From JAIOSM01 sp964565415 (lineage in GTDB: Bacteria; Desulfobacterota; Desulfobacteria; Desulfobacterales; Desulfobacteraceae): a DNA stretch of 64,000 bases. Below, one piece after another: positions 16,507 to 25,958 of the stretch. Within the stretch, counting starts at the first letter, position 1, and every line of letters starts with the position of its first letter. The notes beneath the pieces were generated by a model. That model did no database searches. It saw only the letters and a list, made by a program, of their open reading frames with translations, and had not been told where the DNA came from. Both the position numbers and the translations under genes were made by a program. The stretch is from assembly GCA_964565415.1 (NCBI GenBank), contig CAZMEX010000005.1, forward strand, positions 1 through 64,000. Direction: 5' to 3'.

Positions 16507-18735
16507 ATGAATGAGACAAACAGAGAGATAAATCCCGAAATAGATCAAGTCTCCCTAGAGGAGATTGTCAAAAAATATGATGCAGAATCAAATTTTAGAA
16601 CTTTAGGAGGGATTACAGCCAAAATCACTGGACTGCTCTGTATTTCTTTAAGTCTCTTCCACGTTTATACTGCGGGATTTGGTCTTCTTAATGAAGTTAT
16701 ACATAGGACAGTTCATCTTACCTTAGTATTGGGACTGGTTTTTCTTGTATTTCCCAGAAGAAAACCGGAAAAACTTATCAGTGACTGGGGATTTGGTCTC
16801 TGTTTTGCCACATTTTATCTTTTCCTTGCCTGGCAGCTAATAAGCCGGTTTTCAACTGAGATGACCCTGGCTAAACAAGCTGGTTTTATTCTCCTGATTT
16901 TATTCTTTTCTCTCACTGCCCTGCCCCTACGGCAGTTCAAAGGAGAAGGAGATAAACTCTCTTTTGCTGACTGGCCCCTGGCACTCGCAGGAGGCGGCAT
17001 CTCTCTTTATCTGATTGTTTACTTTAAAGAAATTTTTATCATAAATATTGGCTTTCCCTCACTTTCTGACTATATTATGGGTCTTCTTGCCATTATCATG
17101 GTTACTGAAGCCTGCAGACGAGTCATGGGCAACACTCTGCCCACCATCGGGGCCGTGGCTCTTTTATATGCTGTTATAGGTCCCTACCTGCCAGGAGTAC
17201 TGGCACATCGGGGTTATGATATTGTCCGAATTGTAGAACATCTCTATCTTGGTACTGAAGGTATCTATGGTGTTGCTGTGGGTGTGGTTGCAACCTATGT
17301 ATTTCATTTTGTTTTGTTCGGGGTTATGGCCCAGGCATCTGGTTTAGGGCAGTTGTTTATTGATCTTGCCATGATTCTGGCTGGAAAGTATTCAGGTGGA
17401 CCTGCCAAAGTATCTGTTATATCTTCAGGGTTTTTCGGCATGATCTCAGGGTCGCCCATTGCCAATACTGCCACCACTGGTTCCTTCACCATTCCAATGA
17501 TGAAAAAGAATGGGTTTTCGCCACGATTTGCTTCGGCTGTTGAGGCATCTGCCTCATGTGGCGGTCAGGTTACACCACCTATCATGGGCGCTTCTGCCTT
17601 TGTTATGACGGAAATGCTGGGGATTCCCTACAATGAAATAATTCTCATTGCCATTGTTCCTGCACTGTTTCATTATCTGGCTATTTTCAGCATGGTGCAT
17701 CTTGAGGCTAAGCGTAGAAACTTAAAAGGCTTGGCAAAGGAGCAGATTCCCCAAATCACCCATGTAATTAAACGATCATGGCACCTGATGATTCCCTTAA
17801 CAGTCATGGTTACCTTGCTTTTAATGCAGTTTACTCCCTATCTGGCAGCTTTCTGGGGTATTATCCTTACAGTGTTATGCTCCTACATTCCACCGATTAT
17901 GCATAAATTGGGAATCGGAGATCTGGATGGTTCCAACACCCTGACTCCCAAAAGGATTGCAAAAAGTCTTGACGAAGGTGCCAAGTACGCTCTTGCCATT
18001 GGTGCAGCATGTGCCTGCGTGGGCTTTATACTTGGGATATTAACCCTGACCGGCATGGGTTTTAAATTCTCAGGGGCTGTACTGAATATTGCCTCTTCTG
18101 CAGGCAATTTCCTGGCAGACATTGTACCCTATGGTATTATTACTGTACAAAGTTATACTCTCTTTTTTGGCATGATCATGGTAGCCATGGCATCTATTAT
18201 AATGGGTGCGGGTATCCCTACCACACCCTGTTACATTATTCTGGCATCCATTGCAGGACCTGCCTTAAGCGATCTTGGTGTACCCCTTATTGCAACCCAT
18301 TTTTTTGTGTTCTACTATGGAGTCCTGGCTGATGTTACTCCGCCGGTGGCTTTGGCAGCCTATGCTGGTGCAGGGATAGGCGGGGCTGACCCCATGCGTA
18401 CCGGTACAACAGCATTCAGGCTTTCCATGGGAAAAGCCCTTGTTCCTTTCATGTTTGTGTATGCTCCCAGCATGCTCTTTATCAATTTTAGCTGGACTGA
18501 ATTTTCCATTGCAATCATAAGTGGTGTTTTAGGTATTATTGCACTTTCAATAGCTTATATTGGTCATTTCAAAACTGACATAAATTTATTAGGTAAGATC
18601 ATGCTGACAATTGGAGGCTTGTTACTGGTTTCAAGTAAGCTTCCTGTGATTGCTGTGGGAACTGTTCTGGTGCTGGGTGTGATTTTACCAAAATATATGC
18701 AGGGAGTAAAAGCTCAAACTCAAGCAATACCATAG
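16507..18735 (+). CDS. TRAP transporter permease, DctQ-DctM (4TM/12TM) fusion
   Basis: This is the membrane subunit of the TAXI transporter with the small and large permeases in one chain. At 742 residues it has the usual fusion length. The N-terminal third has the extra DctQ-like helices. The DctM part contains FFGMISGSPIANTATTGSFTIP near 315, GGQVTPPIMGASAF near 355, and GAGIPTTPCYII near 570. The C-terminus has two further helices. It follows the DUF1850 gene by 23 bases and completes a three-gene transporter operon. Confidence 0.93.
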   Translation: MNETNREINPEIDQVSLEEIVKKYDAESNFRTLGGITAKITGLLCISLSLFHVYTAGFGLLNEVIHRTVHLTLVLGLVFLVFPRRKPEKLISDWGFGLCFATFYLFLAWQLISRFSTEMTLAKQAGFILLILFFSLTALPLRQFKGEGDKLSFADWPLALAGGGISLYLIVYFKEIFIINIGFPSLSDYIMGLLAIIMVTEACRRVMGNTLPTIGAVALLYAVIGPYLPGVLAHRGYDIVRIVEHLYLGTEGIYGVAVGVVATYVFHFVLFGVMAQASGLGQLFIDLAMILAGKYSGGPAKVSVISSGFFGMISGSPIANTATTGSFTIPMMKKNGFSPRFASAVEASASCGGQVTPPIMGASAFVMTEMLGIPYNEIILIAIVPALFHYLAIFSMVHLEAKRRNLKGLAKEQIPQITHVIKRSWHLMIPLTVMVTLLLMQFTPYLAAFWGIILTVLCSYIPPIMHKLGIGDLDGSNTLTPKRIAKSLDEGAKYALAIGAACACVGFILGILTLTGMGFKFSGAVLNIASSAGNFLADIVPYGIITVQSYTLFFGMIMVAMASIIMGAGIPTTPCYIILASIAGPALSDLGVPLIATHFFVFYYGVLADVTPPVALAAYAGAGIGGADPMRTGTTAFRLSMGKALVPFMFVYAPSMLFINFSWTEFSIAIISGVLGIIALSIAYIGHFKTDINLLGKIMLTIGGLLLVSSKLPVIAVGTVLVLGVILPKYMQGVKAQTQAIP

Positions 18736-18906
18736 CAAGCCGCGTTTTCTATATATGCATTGGATAGGTAGATGCGTTTTTAAAATTTATTAAAAATATC
18801 ATTGATATTCTTGTTATTAAGACTAATAAATGGTATTCAGTTAATGAGTTTAATTTAAGCTAATCTATTTTAAGAATAACTGATAACAGTAAAAGGAATT
18901 ATATAA
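18736..18906. other. AT-rich intergenic gap before panB
   Basis: About 170 bases separate the TRAP permease from panB. The stretch is very AT-rich and holds no convincing RNA gene, terminator or repeat. AAAGGAA just before the panB ATG is the ribosome-binding site. Confidence 0.4.
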
Positions 18907-19698
18907 ATGCCAATAGCAATGACAACAAGCAGACTTATTCAAATGAAAGAAAAAGGGGAAAAAATAACTGCGCTTACAGCCTATGACTACTTATTTGCAC
19001 AAATGGTTGATAAGGCAGGAGTAGATATCATTCTAGTGGGAGATTCCCTTGGAATGGTTGTCCAGGGCAAAGCCACAACTCTTCCTGTGACCATGGATGA
19101 AAGTATTTATCATACTGAGATAGTTGCAAGAGCCTGTGAATATGCCATGGTTATAGGAGATATGCCTTTTATGTCCTACCAGGGTTCCATGGATGAAGCA
19201 TTAAAAAATGCCGGTCGCTTTTTAAAAGAAGCAGGGGCAGCTGCTGTTAAGCTTGAGGGTGGTGCTGATGTTGCAGATGTTATTGAAAAGCTTGTAAAAA
19301 CAGGTATTCCTGTTCAAGCCCATATTGGTCTCACTCCCCAGTCAGTTCACCAGATGGGTGGATTCAAGGTCCAGCGTGATGAAGAGAGACTTCTTATTGA
19401 TGCAAAAAAGGTTGAAGATGCTGGAGCTTTTTCCGTAGTTCTTGAAGGCATTCCATCAAATATCTCTTCCAAAATTACAGCCCAGCTTAAAATACCCACA
19501 ATCGGTATTGGTGCTGGACTGGAATGTGATGGTCAGATACTTGTTCTTCCTGACATGCTGGGAGTCAACAATAAAAAAGTCCCTAAATTTGTAAAAAAAT
19601 ATGCTGATGTTCATACTGATGTGACCAATGGGCTTAATCAGTTTGTCAAAGAAGTTAAAGACAAAACCTTTCCTTCAAAAGAGTATGAGTATAAATAA
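18907..19698 (+). CDS. panB: 3-methyl-2-oxobutanoate hydroxymethyltransferase
   Basis: PanB adds a hydroxymethyl group from methylene-tetrahydrofolate to ketoisovalerate, giving ketopantoate in pantothenate and CoA synthesis. The cytoplasmic TIM barrel shows the metal-binding segment VGDSLGMVVQG near 41-51 and the family phrases HIGLTPQSVHQMGGFKVQ near 140 and GIGAG near 200. The length of 263 residues is normal. The next gene starts three bases after its stop. Confidence 0.97.
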   Translation: MPIAMTTSRLIQMKEKGEKITALTAYDYLFAQMVDKAGVDIILVGDSLGMVVQGKATTLPVTMDESIYHTEIVARACEYAMVIGDMPFMSYQGSMDEALKNAGRFLKEAGAAAVKLEGGADVADVIEKLVKTGIPVQAHIGLTPQSVHQMGGFKVQRDEERLLIDAKKVEDAGAFSVVLEGIPSNISSKITAQLKIPTIGIGAGLECDGQILVLPDMLGVNNKKVPKFVKKYADVHTDVTNGLNQFVKEVKDKTFPSKEYEYK

Positions 19699-19701
19699 AA
19701 A

Positions 19702-20580
19702 ATGAAGTTTTCCATAATCGGATGCGGCAGAACCGGTACAAACCTTGCTGTTTACCTCACAAAAGCAGGGTTTGAGCCTTCCGGGTTTTTCAGTAAAACC
19801 AGATCATCCGCACAAAAAGCTCTACAAGCTGTCACCAACAGCGGTGAAATCTTTGATAAAGTTGAGGCTGTCTGTCAAAACAGCGATATTATCTTTATCA
19901 CGACACCAGATGATGCCATTGAAAAAGTTTGTTCCTATATTGCATCAAAAAATGGATTTAAAAGTGATACTTTTGTTTTTCATTTAAGCGGAGCCCTCTC
20001 TTCTGAGATTCTCAGTTCAGCTGAAAAACCAGATATCAATATTGGATCAATCCATCCTCTTCAAAGCTTTACACCTTATGAAAAAGGGCAAACATCACCC
20101 TTTACAGGCATCAATATATCTGTTGAGGGCAGTGATAAAGCTGTAAAAATTGGAAAAAAAATAGTCACAGCATTAAATGCAAACTCTTTTACTATTCCAA
20201 CTCACGCTAAGATGCTTTACCACGCTGCTGCTGTGGTTGCCTCTAACTATCTTGTAACCATTGAAAACTTTGCCATCAACCTATTGCAAAAAGCTGATCT
20301 TTCTGAAAAAAAATCCTATGAAATACTTGAACCTTTAATCATGGGAACTTTAAGCAATATCAAAAACAAAGGCTCGGTTAATGCACTTACAGGACCTGTG
20401 GCACGGGGTGATTCCGATATAGTCTCAAGCCATATAAACGCCATTGAAAAGGATATGCCTCTATTTGCAACTCTCTATAAAGTGTTGGGAAACTATACTC
20501 TTGGGATTGCACAGCAAAGAGAAGATATTTTTAAAAATCAGATTGAGAAACTTTCCAGGCTGTTTGAACAACAAGGTTGA
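19702..20580 (+). CDS. Rossmann-like DUF2520 oxidoreductase
   Basis: The protein begins with the dinucleotide-binding motif IIGCGRTGTNLA, which indicates an NAD(P)-dependent dehydrogenase of the 6-phosphogluconate/ketopantoate reductase superfamily. The C-terminal half is the helical DUF2520 domain (HAKMLYHAAAVVASNYL near 172, GPVARGD near 232). It is three bases downstream of panB, so the two are surely co-transcribed. Because the next step after PanB is ketopantoate reduction, this protein is a candidate for that reaction. This is an inference from position and fold, not a known function. Confidence 0.85.
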   Translation: MKFSIIGCGRTGTNLAVYLTKAGFEPSGFFSKTRSSAQKALQAVTNSGEIFDKVEAVCQNSDIIFITTPDDAIEKVCSYIASKNGFKSDTFVFHLSGALSSEILSSAEKPDINIGSIHPLQSFTPYEKGQTSPFTGINISVEGSDKAVKIGKKIVTALNANSFTIPTHAKMLYHAAAVVASNYLVTIENFAINLLQKADLSEKKSYEILEPLIMGTLSNIKNKGSVNALTGPVARGDSDIVSSHINAIEKDMPLFATLYKVLGNYTLGIAQQREDIFKNQIEKLSRLFEQQG

Positions 20581-20778
20581 CAAATTCAGCAAGAACAATC
20601 CTTTGACAAGCCAAGGGAGCAAAGATTTAGTACTGGCAACCTCAGCATAATTAAATCATTAATGCGTACTTTTTATTATGGAGATCAAAAAATTTCAATG
20701 TCCTGCATTCTCAATCCTTCCAGCTTTGGACTCTTGCTTCCATGGTTTTGGATTTATCTTGGTAGGATCAAAAGTTTG

Positions 20779-21330
20779 TTAACTGCTGATCCCACGTATC
20801 CACTCAACATAGCTTTTGTAACCAACATGGTTGAAGTTTTTAGAAAGTGCATTCATAAAACCATGTAAAAAATTTGTTTTATATACATTAACATCTATTT
20901 TCTTTGACATATTTTGTGCAAATTTATCAATATTAAAGCTTGGTTCAAATTTTGGTACTATAAGTTCTACAGGGATATTGGGTGAGACTTCTTGATTATA
21001 TCTGATTTGTGATCCATAAAAACAAATGATTTTTTTAATAAATTCCATATTCAGCTTATCTGAAATTTTCCATAAAACAGATGCTCCGACACTAAAACCA
21101 ACTAATACAGTTGGGGTTTTAATTGATTTCAACTTTACCATCAGCATATTACAATACCTGTCTAAACCCACAGTATTCATAAAATAAGTATATGCTTCAG
21201 ATTCATCTGCAAAAACAATTAATTCTCCAGCATAGGGGTCTACTATTTCCCACTCTCCATCTATTAAATTTGTCAAATCTTCCAATTCTGGAGTTCTACC
21301 AAATATATCAGTAATGAATATTTTATGCAT
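20779..21330 (-). CDS. Small alpha/beta hydrolase (dienelactone hydrolase-like)
   Basis: This 183-residue protein has a nucleophile elbow GFSVGAS with Ser80 and a C-terminal HGFMN with His156, the order expected for a dienelactone-hydrolase-like fold. Dienelactone hydrolases usually have Cys as nucleophile, so this may be an esterase. It stands alone on the minus strand between two plus-strand operons, and the flanks (about 200 bases on each side) hold no recognisable gene. The ribosome-binding site before the ATG is weak (AAGAAAAGAA). The substrate is unknown. Confidence 0.65.
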   Translation of the reverse strand: MHKIFITDIFGRTPELEDLTNLIDGEWEIVDPYAGELIVFADESEAYTYFMNTVGLDRYCNMLMVKLKSIKTPTVLVGFSVGASVLWKISDKLNMEFIKKIICFYGSQIRYNQEVSPNIPVELIVPKFEPSFNIDKFAQNMSKKIDVNVYKTNFLHGFMNALSKNFNHVGYKSYVEWIRGISS

Positions 21331-21545
21331 AATAATTCTTTTCTTGTTTACTTCTCAACCATTCATAAACTGCCCCTTGATATGTTTTATCTGAATTGGT
21401 TATGTCAATACAATAAATCATATAATAAGATATTGTATTCTTATAGTAAAGAGCTGACCCCTGTTTATTGTCGTTGTCAATACATACTATTTAATGATAT
21501 ATTCTATAAAATTCAAAAAATGGTTAATCAAGGGTAAAAAAAATT

Positions 21546-21944
21546 ATGGAAACTACAATCAGAATTCGAGGCTATCATACAGATTTATATAAACATGTTA
21601 ACAATGCAAGGTATCTTGAATTCCTCGAAGAGGCACGATGGCAGATAGTTGAAGAATATATGGAAATTACTGATTTTCTCCAGAACAAACTCAGCTTTTT
21701 TGTTGTAAATATAAACATTTCATACCGAAGCCCTGCCAGGGTAAATGATATTATTGTAATAAAAACAGGCTTGCATAAAATTGGTCATAAAAGTGCTGTC
21801 TTTAAGCAGGAAATTATTAATAAAGCCACCGGGACAATATGTATTCAGGCTGACATCACCTTTGTTGTTGCTGATGAAACCGGAAAAGCCATTGCTCTAG
21901 AAGGTAAAATCAGAGAAGCAATTAATAACCTTCCAGGTATTTAA
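21546..21944 (+). CDS. fadM: Long-chain acyl-CoA thioesterase (FadM-like, 4HBT hotdog)
   Basis: This hydrolyses acyl-CoA thioesters. The N-terminus RGYHTDLYKHVNNARYLEF matches E. coli FadM closely, with catalytic Asp13, the HVNN turn at 17-20 and Glu25 on the central helix. At 132 residues it is a single hotdog domain and normal for the family. It leads a plus-strand group with hisHF, the MaoC-like gene and the MalY/PatB gene. Confidence 0.85.
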   Translation: METTIRIRGYHTDLYKHVNNARYLEFLEEARWQIVEEYMEITDFLQNKLSFFVVNINISYRSPARVNDIIVIKTGLHKIGHKSAVFKQEIINKATGTICIQADITFVVADETGKAIALEGKIREAINNLPGI

Positions 21945-21973
21945 AAAAATCAATTATGGAATAAGAGAAAACT

Positions 21974-23578
21974 ATGATCACAATTCTTGATTATGGAGCA
22001 GGAAACGTTAGAAGTGTTATTAACGCTGTCCAATCCCTTGGGAAAAGAGTAAATATTGTAAAAAATCCTTCAGATATTGTTAATGCAGAGAAGCTGATAT
22101 TTCCAGGAGTAGGACATTTTGGAAATATGATAAGAACCATTAATGAAAAAGGTTATTTTGAGCCCCTTAAGAGTTATCTTAATGAAAACCGACCATTTCT
22201 TGGTATTTGCCTTGGCTTTCATGCCCTTTTTGAAACAAGTGAAGAGTTTGCAGCGCACAAAGGACTTGGTATTCTTCCAGGGCATGTTAAACTCTTTGAT
22301 ATTAAGCTTGCAGTACCACACATAGGATGGAACAGTGTTAATATAAGAAAAGAGTTGCCTCTTTTTAACAATATTTCTAAAGACAGCCGATTTTACTTTG
22401 TACACTCTTTCCATGTAGTACCTGATAACAAATCTGATATCTTGACAACTACACCCTATGAGTATGAATTTGTGAGTGGAGTTAATAGAGGGAATGTCAC
22501 AGGCATCCAATTCCATCCAGAAAAAAGCGGAAAACCTGGTTTACAATTGTTAAATAACTTTGTTTCTGGAAAGGATCAAAAGATTAAAAAAAACTCTGGC
22601 TCAAATAATCCAGGCAGCAGCCTTCCTGCCAACATTGGACTTGCAAAAAGAATAGTTGCCTGCCTTGATGTAAGGACAAACAATGATGGAGATCTTGTGG
22701 TTACAAAGGGTGATCAGTATGATGTCAGGGAGAAAGGTGATGTCAGAAATCTTGGGAAACCCGTGGAGTTGGCAAGGGACTATTATGAGCAGGGTGCCGA
22801 TGAAATTACTTTTCTTAACATAACAGGTTTTAGAGATTTTCCTTTAAAAGATATGCCCATGATAGATGTTTTGAAAAAAACTTCTAAAAATGTCTTTGTA
22901 CCCCTGACAATTGGAGGGGGAATAAGAGATTATACTGACAATAATAATAAAACATATAAAGCCATTGAAGTTGCAGAAGCCTATTTCAGAGCAGGAGCAG
23001 ACAAAATTTCCATTGGAAGTGATGCTGTTTATGCTGCTGAAAAATATTTAAAAACCAATGAAAAAACCGGTGAAAGCTCCATTGAAGAAATCTCCAGCAT
23101 ATTTGGAAGTCAGGCAGTTGTTATCTCCATTGATCCTGTAAAGGTTTGGGTTAAATCCAAAGACACCCCTTTACCACATACCATTATTGCCCCACATGAA
23201 CCTGGTCCTTCAGGAGAAAAATACTGCTGGTATCAATGCACTGTAAAAGGCGGACGTGAACACCGCAATATTGATGTTGTAGCCTTTGCAAAAGCGTGCG
23301 AGAGCCTTGGTGCAGGGGAGCTTCTTATAAATTCCATTGACAGGGACGGTACGAATTCAGGATTTGACCTTGATCTTATTAATTTAATAAAAAATGCTGT
23401 TTCAATCCCGGTTATTGCATCAAGTGGAGCTGGCAGTGAAGCACATTTTTATGAAGTTTTCACAGAAACAGAGAGTGAAGCTGCTCTGGCAGCAGGAATT
23501 TTTCATAGAAAGGAGATTCCCATCTCTAAAGTAAAAACCTTTCTTTCAGATAAACAGCTTAAAATCAGAAATAACTGA
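21974..23578 (+). CDS. hisHF: Fused imidazole glycerol phosphate synthase HisH-HisF (HIS7-like)
   Basis: One 534-residue chain joins the glutaminase (HisH) and cyclase (HisF) of histidine biosynthesis. The glutaminase part has nucleophile Cys79 in GICLG and His181/Glu183 in FHPEKSG. After a Ser/Asn-rich linker (about 196-222) the cyclase barrel starts at RIVACLDV with catalytic Asp231. The cyclase contains extra segments also present in yeast HIS7, such as GDQYDVREKGDVRNLGKP and GEKYCWYQC, which the short bacterial HisF lacks. The chain is therefore of the eukaryotic-type fused class. It lies 29 bases after fadM and 17 bases before the MaoC-like gene; no other his gene is nearby. Confidence 0.93.
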   Translation: MITILDYGAGNVRSVINAVQSLGKRVNIVKNPSDIVNAEKLIFPGVGHFGNMIRTINEKGYFEPLKSYLNENRPFLGICLGFHALFETSEEFAAHKGLGILPGHVKLFDIKLAVPHIGWNSVNIRKELPLFNNISKDSRFYFVHSFHVVPDNKSDILTTTPYEYEFVSGVNRGNVTGIQFHPEKSGKPGLQLLNNFVSGKDQKIKKNSGSNNPGSSLPANIGLAKRIVACLDVRTNNDGDLVVTKGDQYDVREKGDVRNLGKPVELARDYYEQGADEITFLNITGFRDFPLKDMPMIDVLKKTSKNVFVPLTIGGGIRDYTDNNNKTYKAIEVAEAYFRAGADKISIGSDAVYAAEKYLKTNEKTGESSIEEISSIFGSQAVVISIDPVKVWVKSKDTPLPHTIIAPHEPGPSGEKYCWYQCTVKGGREHRNIDVVAFAKACESLGAGELLINSIDRDGTNSGFDLDLINLIKNAVSIPVIASSGAGSEAHFYEVFTETESEAALAAGIFHRKEIPISKVKTFLSDKQLKIRNN

Positions 23579-23595
23579 CTACAGGATTTTAACCT

Positions 23596-24495
23596 ATGAA
23601 AACCATAACTCTCAAGGAACCTGGACAAACAATAGAACTTGACAAAGGTCCCTTTATGCCGGCTGTTCTGGCAAAAGGACTTATGCTTTCACTAATACGT
23701 CCCTCCATTGACCATAAAAAAGAGATTGTTTTTGACAAGTTTTCCTCCTCCATTGACAATATCCAGCCTGATTTAAAAAAAATTAATCAATTTAAGAAAA
23801 TTTGCGGATATCCGCAGGACAATAACACTGTTCCCATGCTTTATCTGCAATCTCTTTTTATTGGACTTTTTGGAAACTATATAACATCACCTTTTTTCCC
23901 TCTTCTTCCCCTGGGATTAATTCACACAAAACAATCAATTTCCCAAAAAAGACCCATTGAACAGACAGAAATTTTAAAAACCAAATTTACTCTTAATACA
24001 GTTAATAATGACCCAAAAGGGCTTGAAATTACCTTTTTGCTTGAAGTTATAAGCGAAGAAGATGTCGTCTGGGAAGGCATTACAACCACTCTTTGCAAAA
24101 GCAGGAGATATGAGAAAAAGGGCAAACCTGTTAAAGCTATAACACCCATTGATCCTTTTACCACCATTGATGTCCCAAAAAATATTGGCAGACTCTATGC
24201 TAAAGTCTCAGGAGACTTTAACCCACACCACCTCTCAACCTTTTTAGCCAGACTTTTTGGTTTTAAACATGCCATTGCCCATGGTATGTGGAGTTTGGCA
24301 AGGTGTGTTGCGGCAATGGAGGATCAATATCCAGATAAAAATCTTTTTTCCCTTGATGTCTCATTTAAACGTCCCTTGTTTTTACCGGGAACAGTTGCCC
24401 TCGGTGCAACACAGGAGAATGAAAATATCATTTTTGAACTTAGGGATAATGTAACAAACATACCACATATTACAGGCACCATCGGAACTTGCTAG
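23596..24495 (+). CDS. MaoC-like hotdog dehydratase/hydratase
   Basis: The C-terminal half is a MaoC/(R)-specific enoyl-CoA hydratase domain with the catalytic pattern VSGDFNPHH (near 206-214) followed by GFKHAIAHGMW (near 222-232). The N-terminal half (about 1-130) is a second, degenerate hotdog-like region as in two-domain acyl dehydratases. The 299-residue length fits that class. It is clustered with fadM, so a role in fatty acyl metabolism is likely. The exact substrate is not known. Confidence 0.75.
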   Translation: MKTITLKEPGQTIELDKGPFMPAVLAKGLMLSLIRPSIDHKKEIVFDKFSSSIDNIQPDLKKINQFKKICGYPQDNNTVPMLYLQSLFIGLFGNYITSPFFPLLPLGLIHTKQSISQKRPIEQTEILKTKFTLNTVNNDPKGLEITFLLEVISEEDVVWEGITTTLCKSRRYEKKGKPVKAITPIDPFTTIDVPKNIGRLYAKVSGDFNPHHLSTFLARLFGFKHAIAHGMWSLARCVAAMEDQYPDKNLFSLDVSFKRPLFLPGTVALGATQENENIIFELRDNVTNIPHITGTIGTC

Positions 24496-24510
24496 GAGAA
24501 TATTGCCATT

Positions 24511-25665
24511 ATGAAATTTGATTTTGATCAGATAATTGACCGAACCAGTAGCTGTTCTTTAAAATGGGAAAAGTATAAAGGTAAAGATATTCTTCCCATG
24601 TGGGTGGCAGACATGGATTTTAAATGCCCCCCTGCAATTATGGAAGAACTCCACAAACAGATTGATCATGCAATTTTTGGTTATTCAGTCATTCCTGACC
24701 AGCTTTATGAAATAACCATTAAAAATTTAAAGAGATTGTATGGATGGGAAGTCAAAAAAGAGTGGATTGTGTGGTTCCCCGGCATTGTAAGTGGAATAAA
24801 TGCATGCTGTCATGCCTTTGGCGCATTGGGAAGCAGCTCTTCAAAAATCGCTACAACCACACCAGCCTATCCACCATTTCTATCAGCACCTGATAACTCA
24901 GGCAATGAACTTGTAACCACTCCTTTAATTGAAAAAAACTCAAGAATGACCTTTGACTTTCCTGCCCTTGAACAACTCTTTTCAAAAAACAACATCTCTC
25001 TGTTTATTCTCTGCAGCCCCTATAACCCGTGTGGCACTGTTTTCACCAGAGAGGAACTTTCAACCCTTGCAGATCTATGTTTTAAACATAGTGTAATTAT
25101 CTGCTCCGATGAAATCCATAGTGATTTTGTTCTGGATATTGATAAACAACACATCCCAACAGCCTCTATTTCTGAAAAAGCCGCTCAAAACACGCTGACA
25201 TTTATGGCACCAAGCAAAACATATAATATCCCAGGCCTTGGTTGCTCCTTTGCTGTTGTTAAAAACAAAAACTTAATAAAAAAAATTAAAAACGCTGCTG
25301 CCGGCATTGTTCCCGACGTGAACACACTCGGCCTTATGGCAGCTAAAACAGCCTATGAAAAATGTGATGAGTGGCTTTCTCAATTGATTGTGTATCTCAG
25401 AGACAACCGTGATCTTCTTGAAAAAGAGATTAACCTGATTCCCGGTCTAAAACTCAACCACATTGAAGCCACATATCTTGCCTGGATTGATGTCCGTAAT
25501 GCAAATATAAAAAACCCGGCTCTGTTTTTTGAAGATGCCGGGGTTGGGCTTTCCTGTTCAAGCTATTTTGGTCAAAAAGGCTTTGTCCGCCTCAATTTTG
25601 GATGCCCTAAATCAATGGTTGAACAAGCAATTCATCGAATAAGCACTGCTATTACCAAAAAATAA
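24511..25665 (+). CDS. MalY/PatB family PLP-dependent cystathionine beta-lyase/aminotransferase
   Basis: This is a fold-type I PLP enzyme that most likely cleaves cystathionine or cysteine, or transaminates. The N-terminal MWVADMDFKCPPAI is the signature of the MalY/PatB group. The substrate and cofactor segments CSPYNPCGTVF (near 170) and CSDEIHSDFV (near 202) are present, and the Schiff-base lysine is in APSKTYNIPGL (near 233). At 384 residues it is full length. It ends the fadM-hisHF-MaoC group, 15 bases after the previous gene. Confidence 0.9.
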   Translation: MKFDFDQIIDRTSSCSLKWEKYKGKDILPMWVADMDFKCPPAIMEELHKQIDHAIFGYSVIPDQLYEITIKNLKRLYGWEVKKEWIVWFPGIVSGINACCHAFGALGSSSSKIATTTPAYPPFLSAPDNSGNELVTTPLIEKNSRMTFDFPALEQLFSKNNISLFILCSPYNPCGTVFTREELSTLADLCFKHSVIICSDEIHSDFVLDIDKQHIPTASISEKAAQNTLTFMAPSKTYNIPGLGCSFAVVKNKNLIKKIKNAAAGIVPDVNTLGLMAAKTAYEKCDEWLSQLIVYLRDNRDLLEKEINLIPGLKLNHIEATYLAWIDVRNANIKNPALFFEDAGVGLSCSSYFGQKGFVRLNFGCPKSMVEQAIHRISTAITKK

Positions 25666-25692
25666 TATTATTAAACTTATTTTCTAATCCCC

Positions 25693-25721
25693 TTGACTTT
25701 CTGTTTTTATTTGGTTAGGAA
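25693..25721 (+). promoter_or_regulatory. Putative promoter ahead of cobalamin riboswitch 1
   Basis: TTGACT at 25693-25698 and a weak TAGGAA at 25716-25721 are separated by 17 bases. A very similar TTGACTTT stretch precedes the second riboswitch, which supports this assignment. The -10 match is poor. Confidence 0.35.
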
Positions 25722-25729
25722 AGTAATCT

Positions 25730-25895
25730 GATTCAGGTGCTTTTTTAAGGCACAATAGGGAACCCGGTTTAATTCCGGGACGGACCCGCCGCTGTTATTG
25801 GGTACGAAAACCTAAACAATGCCACTGTCAGAACAATCTGATGGGAAGGCTTAGGTGAGTAGAATGATCCAAAAGTCAGAAGACCTGCCTGGATT
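25730..25895 (+). promoter_or_regulatory. Cobalamin riboswitch 1 (AdoCbl/B12 element)
   Basis: This RNA element carries the conserved B12 features in order: CAGGTGC at the P2/P3 base, the GGGAACCCGG...CCGGGACGGACCCGCCGCTGT block, the B12 box GCCACTG at 25821-25827, TGGGAAGG near 25841, and the closing GTCAGAAGACCTGCC near 25875-25890. A terminator follows, so ligand binding is expected to stop transcription of the downstream TonB receptor operon. Confidence 0.93.
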
Positions 25896-25958
25896 ATATA
25901 TAAGTTTTCCTTCTGGATAAAGGAATTCTTAAAAGATCTTGAGGAAAGAAAAGGGATA

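Noticed and set aside
20662..20868. 68-residue plus-strand frame between DUF2520 and the hydrolase
   Set aside because: Nearly half of it is antisense to the hydrolase C-terminus and it has no recognisable domain.
21325..21537. 70-residue plus-strand reading frame starting inside the hydrolase gene start
   Set aside because: It overlaps the divergent hydrolase start, has no good ribosome-binding site and shows no family features; it looks like chance in AT-rich DNA.
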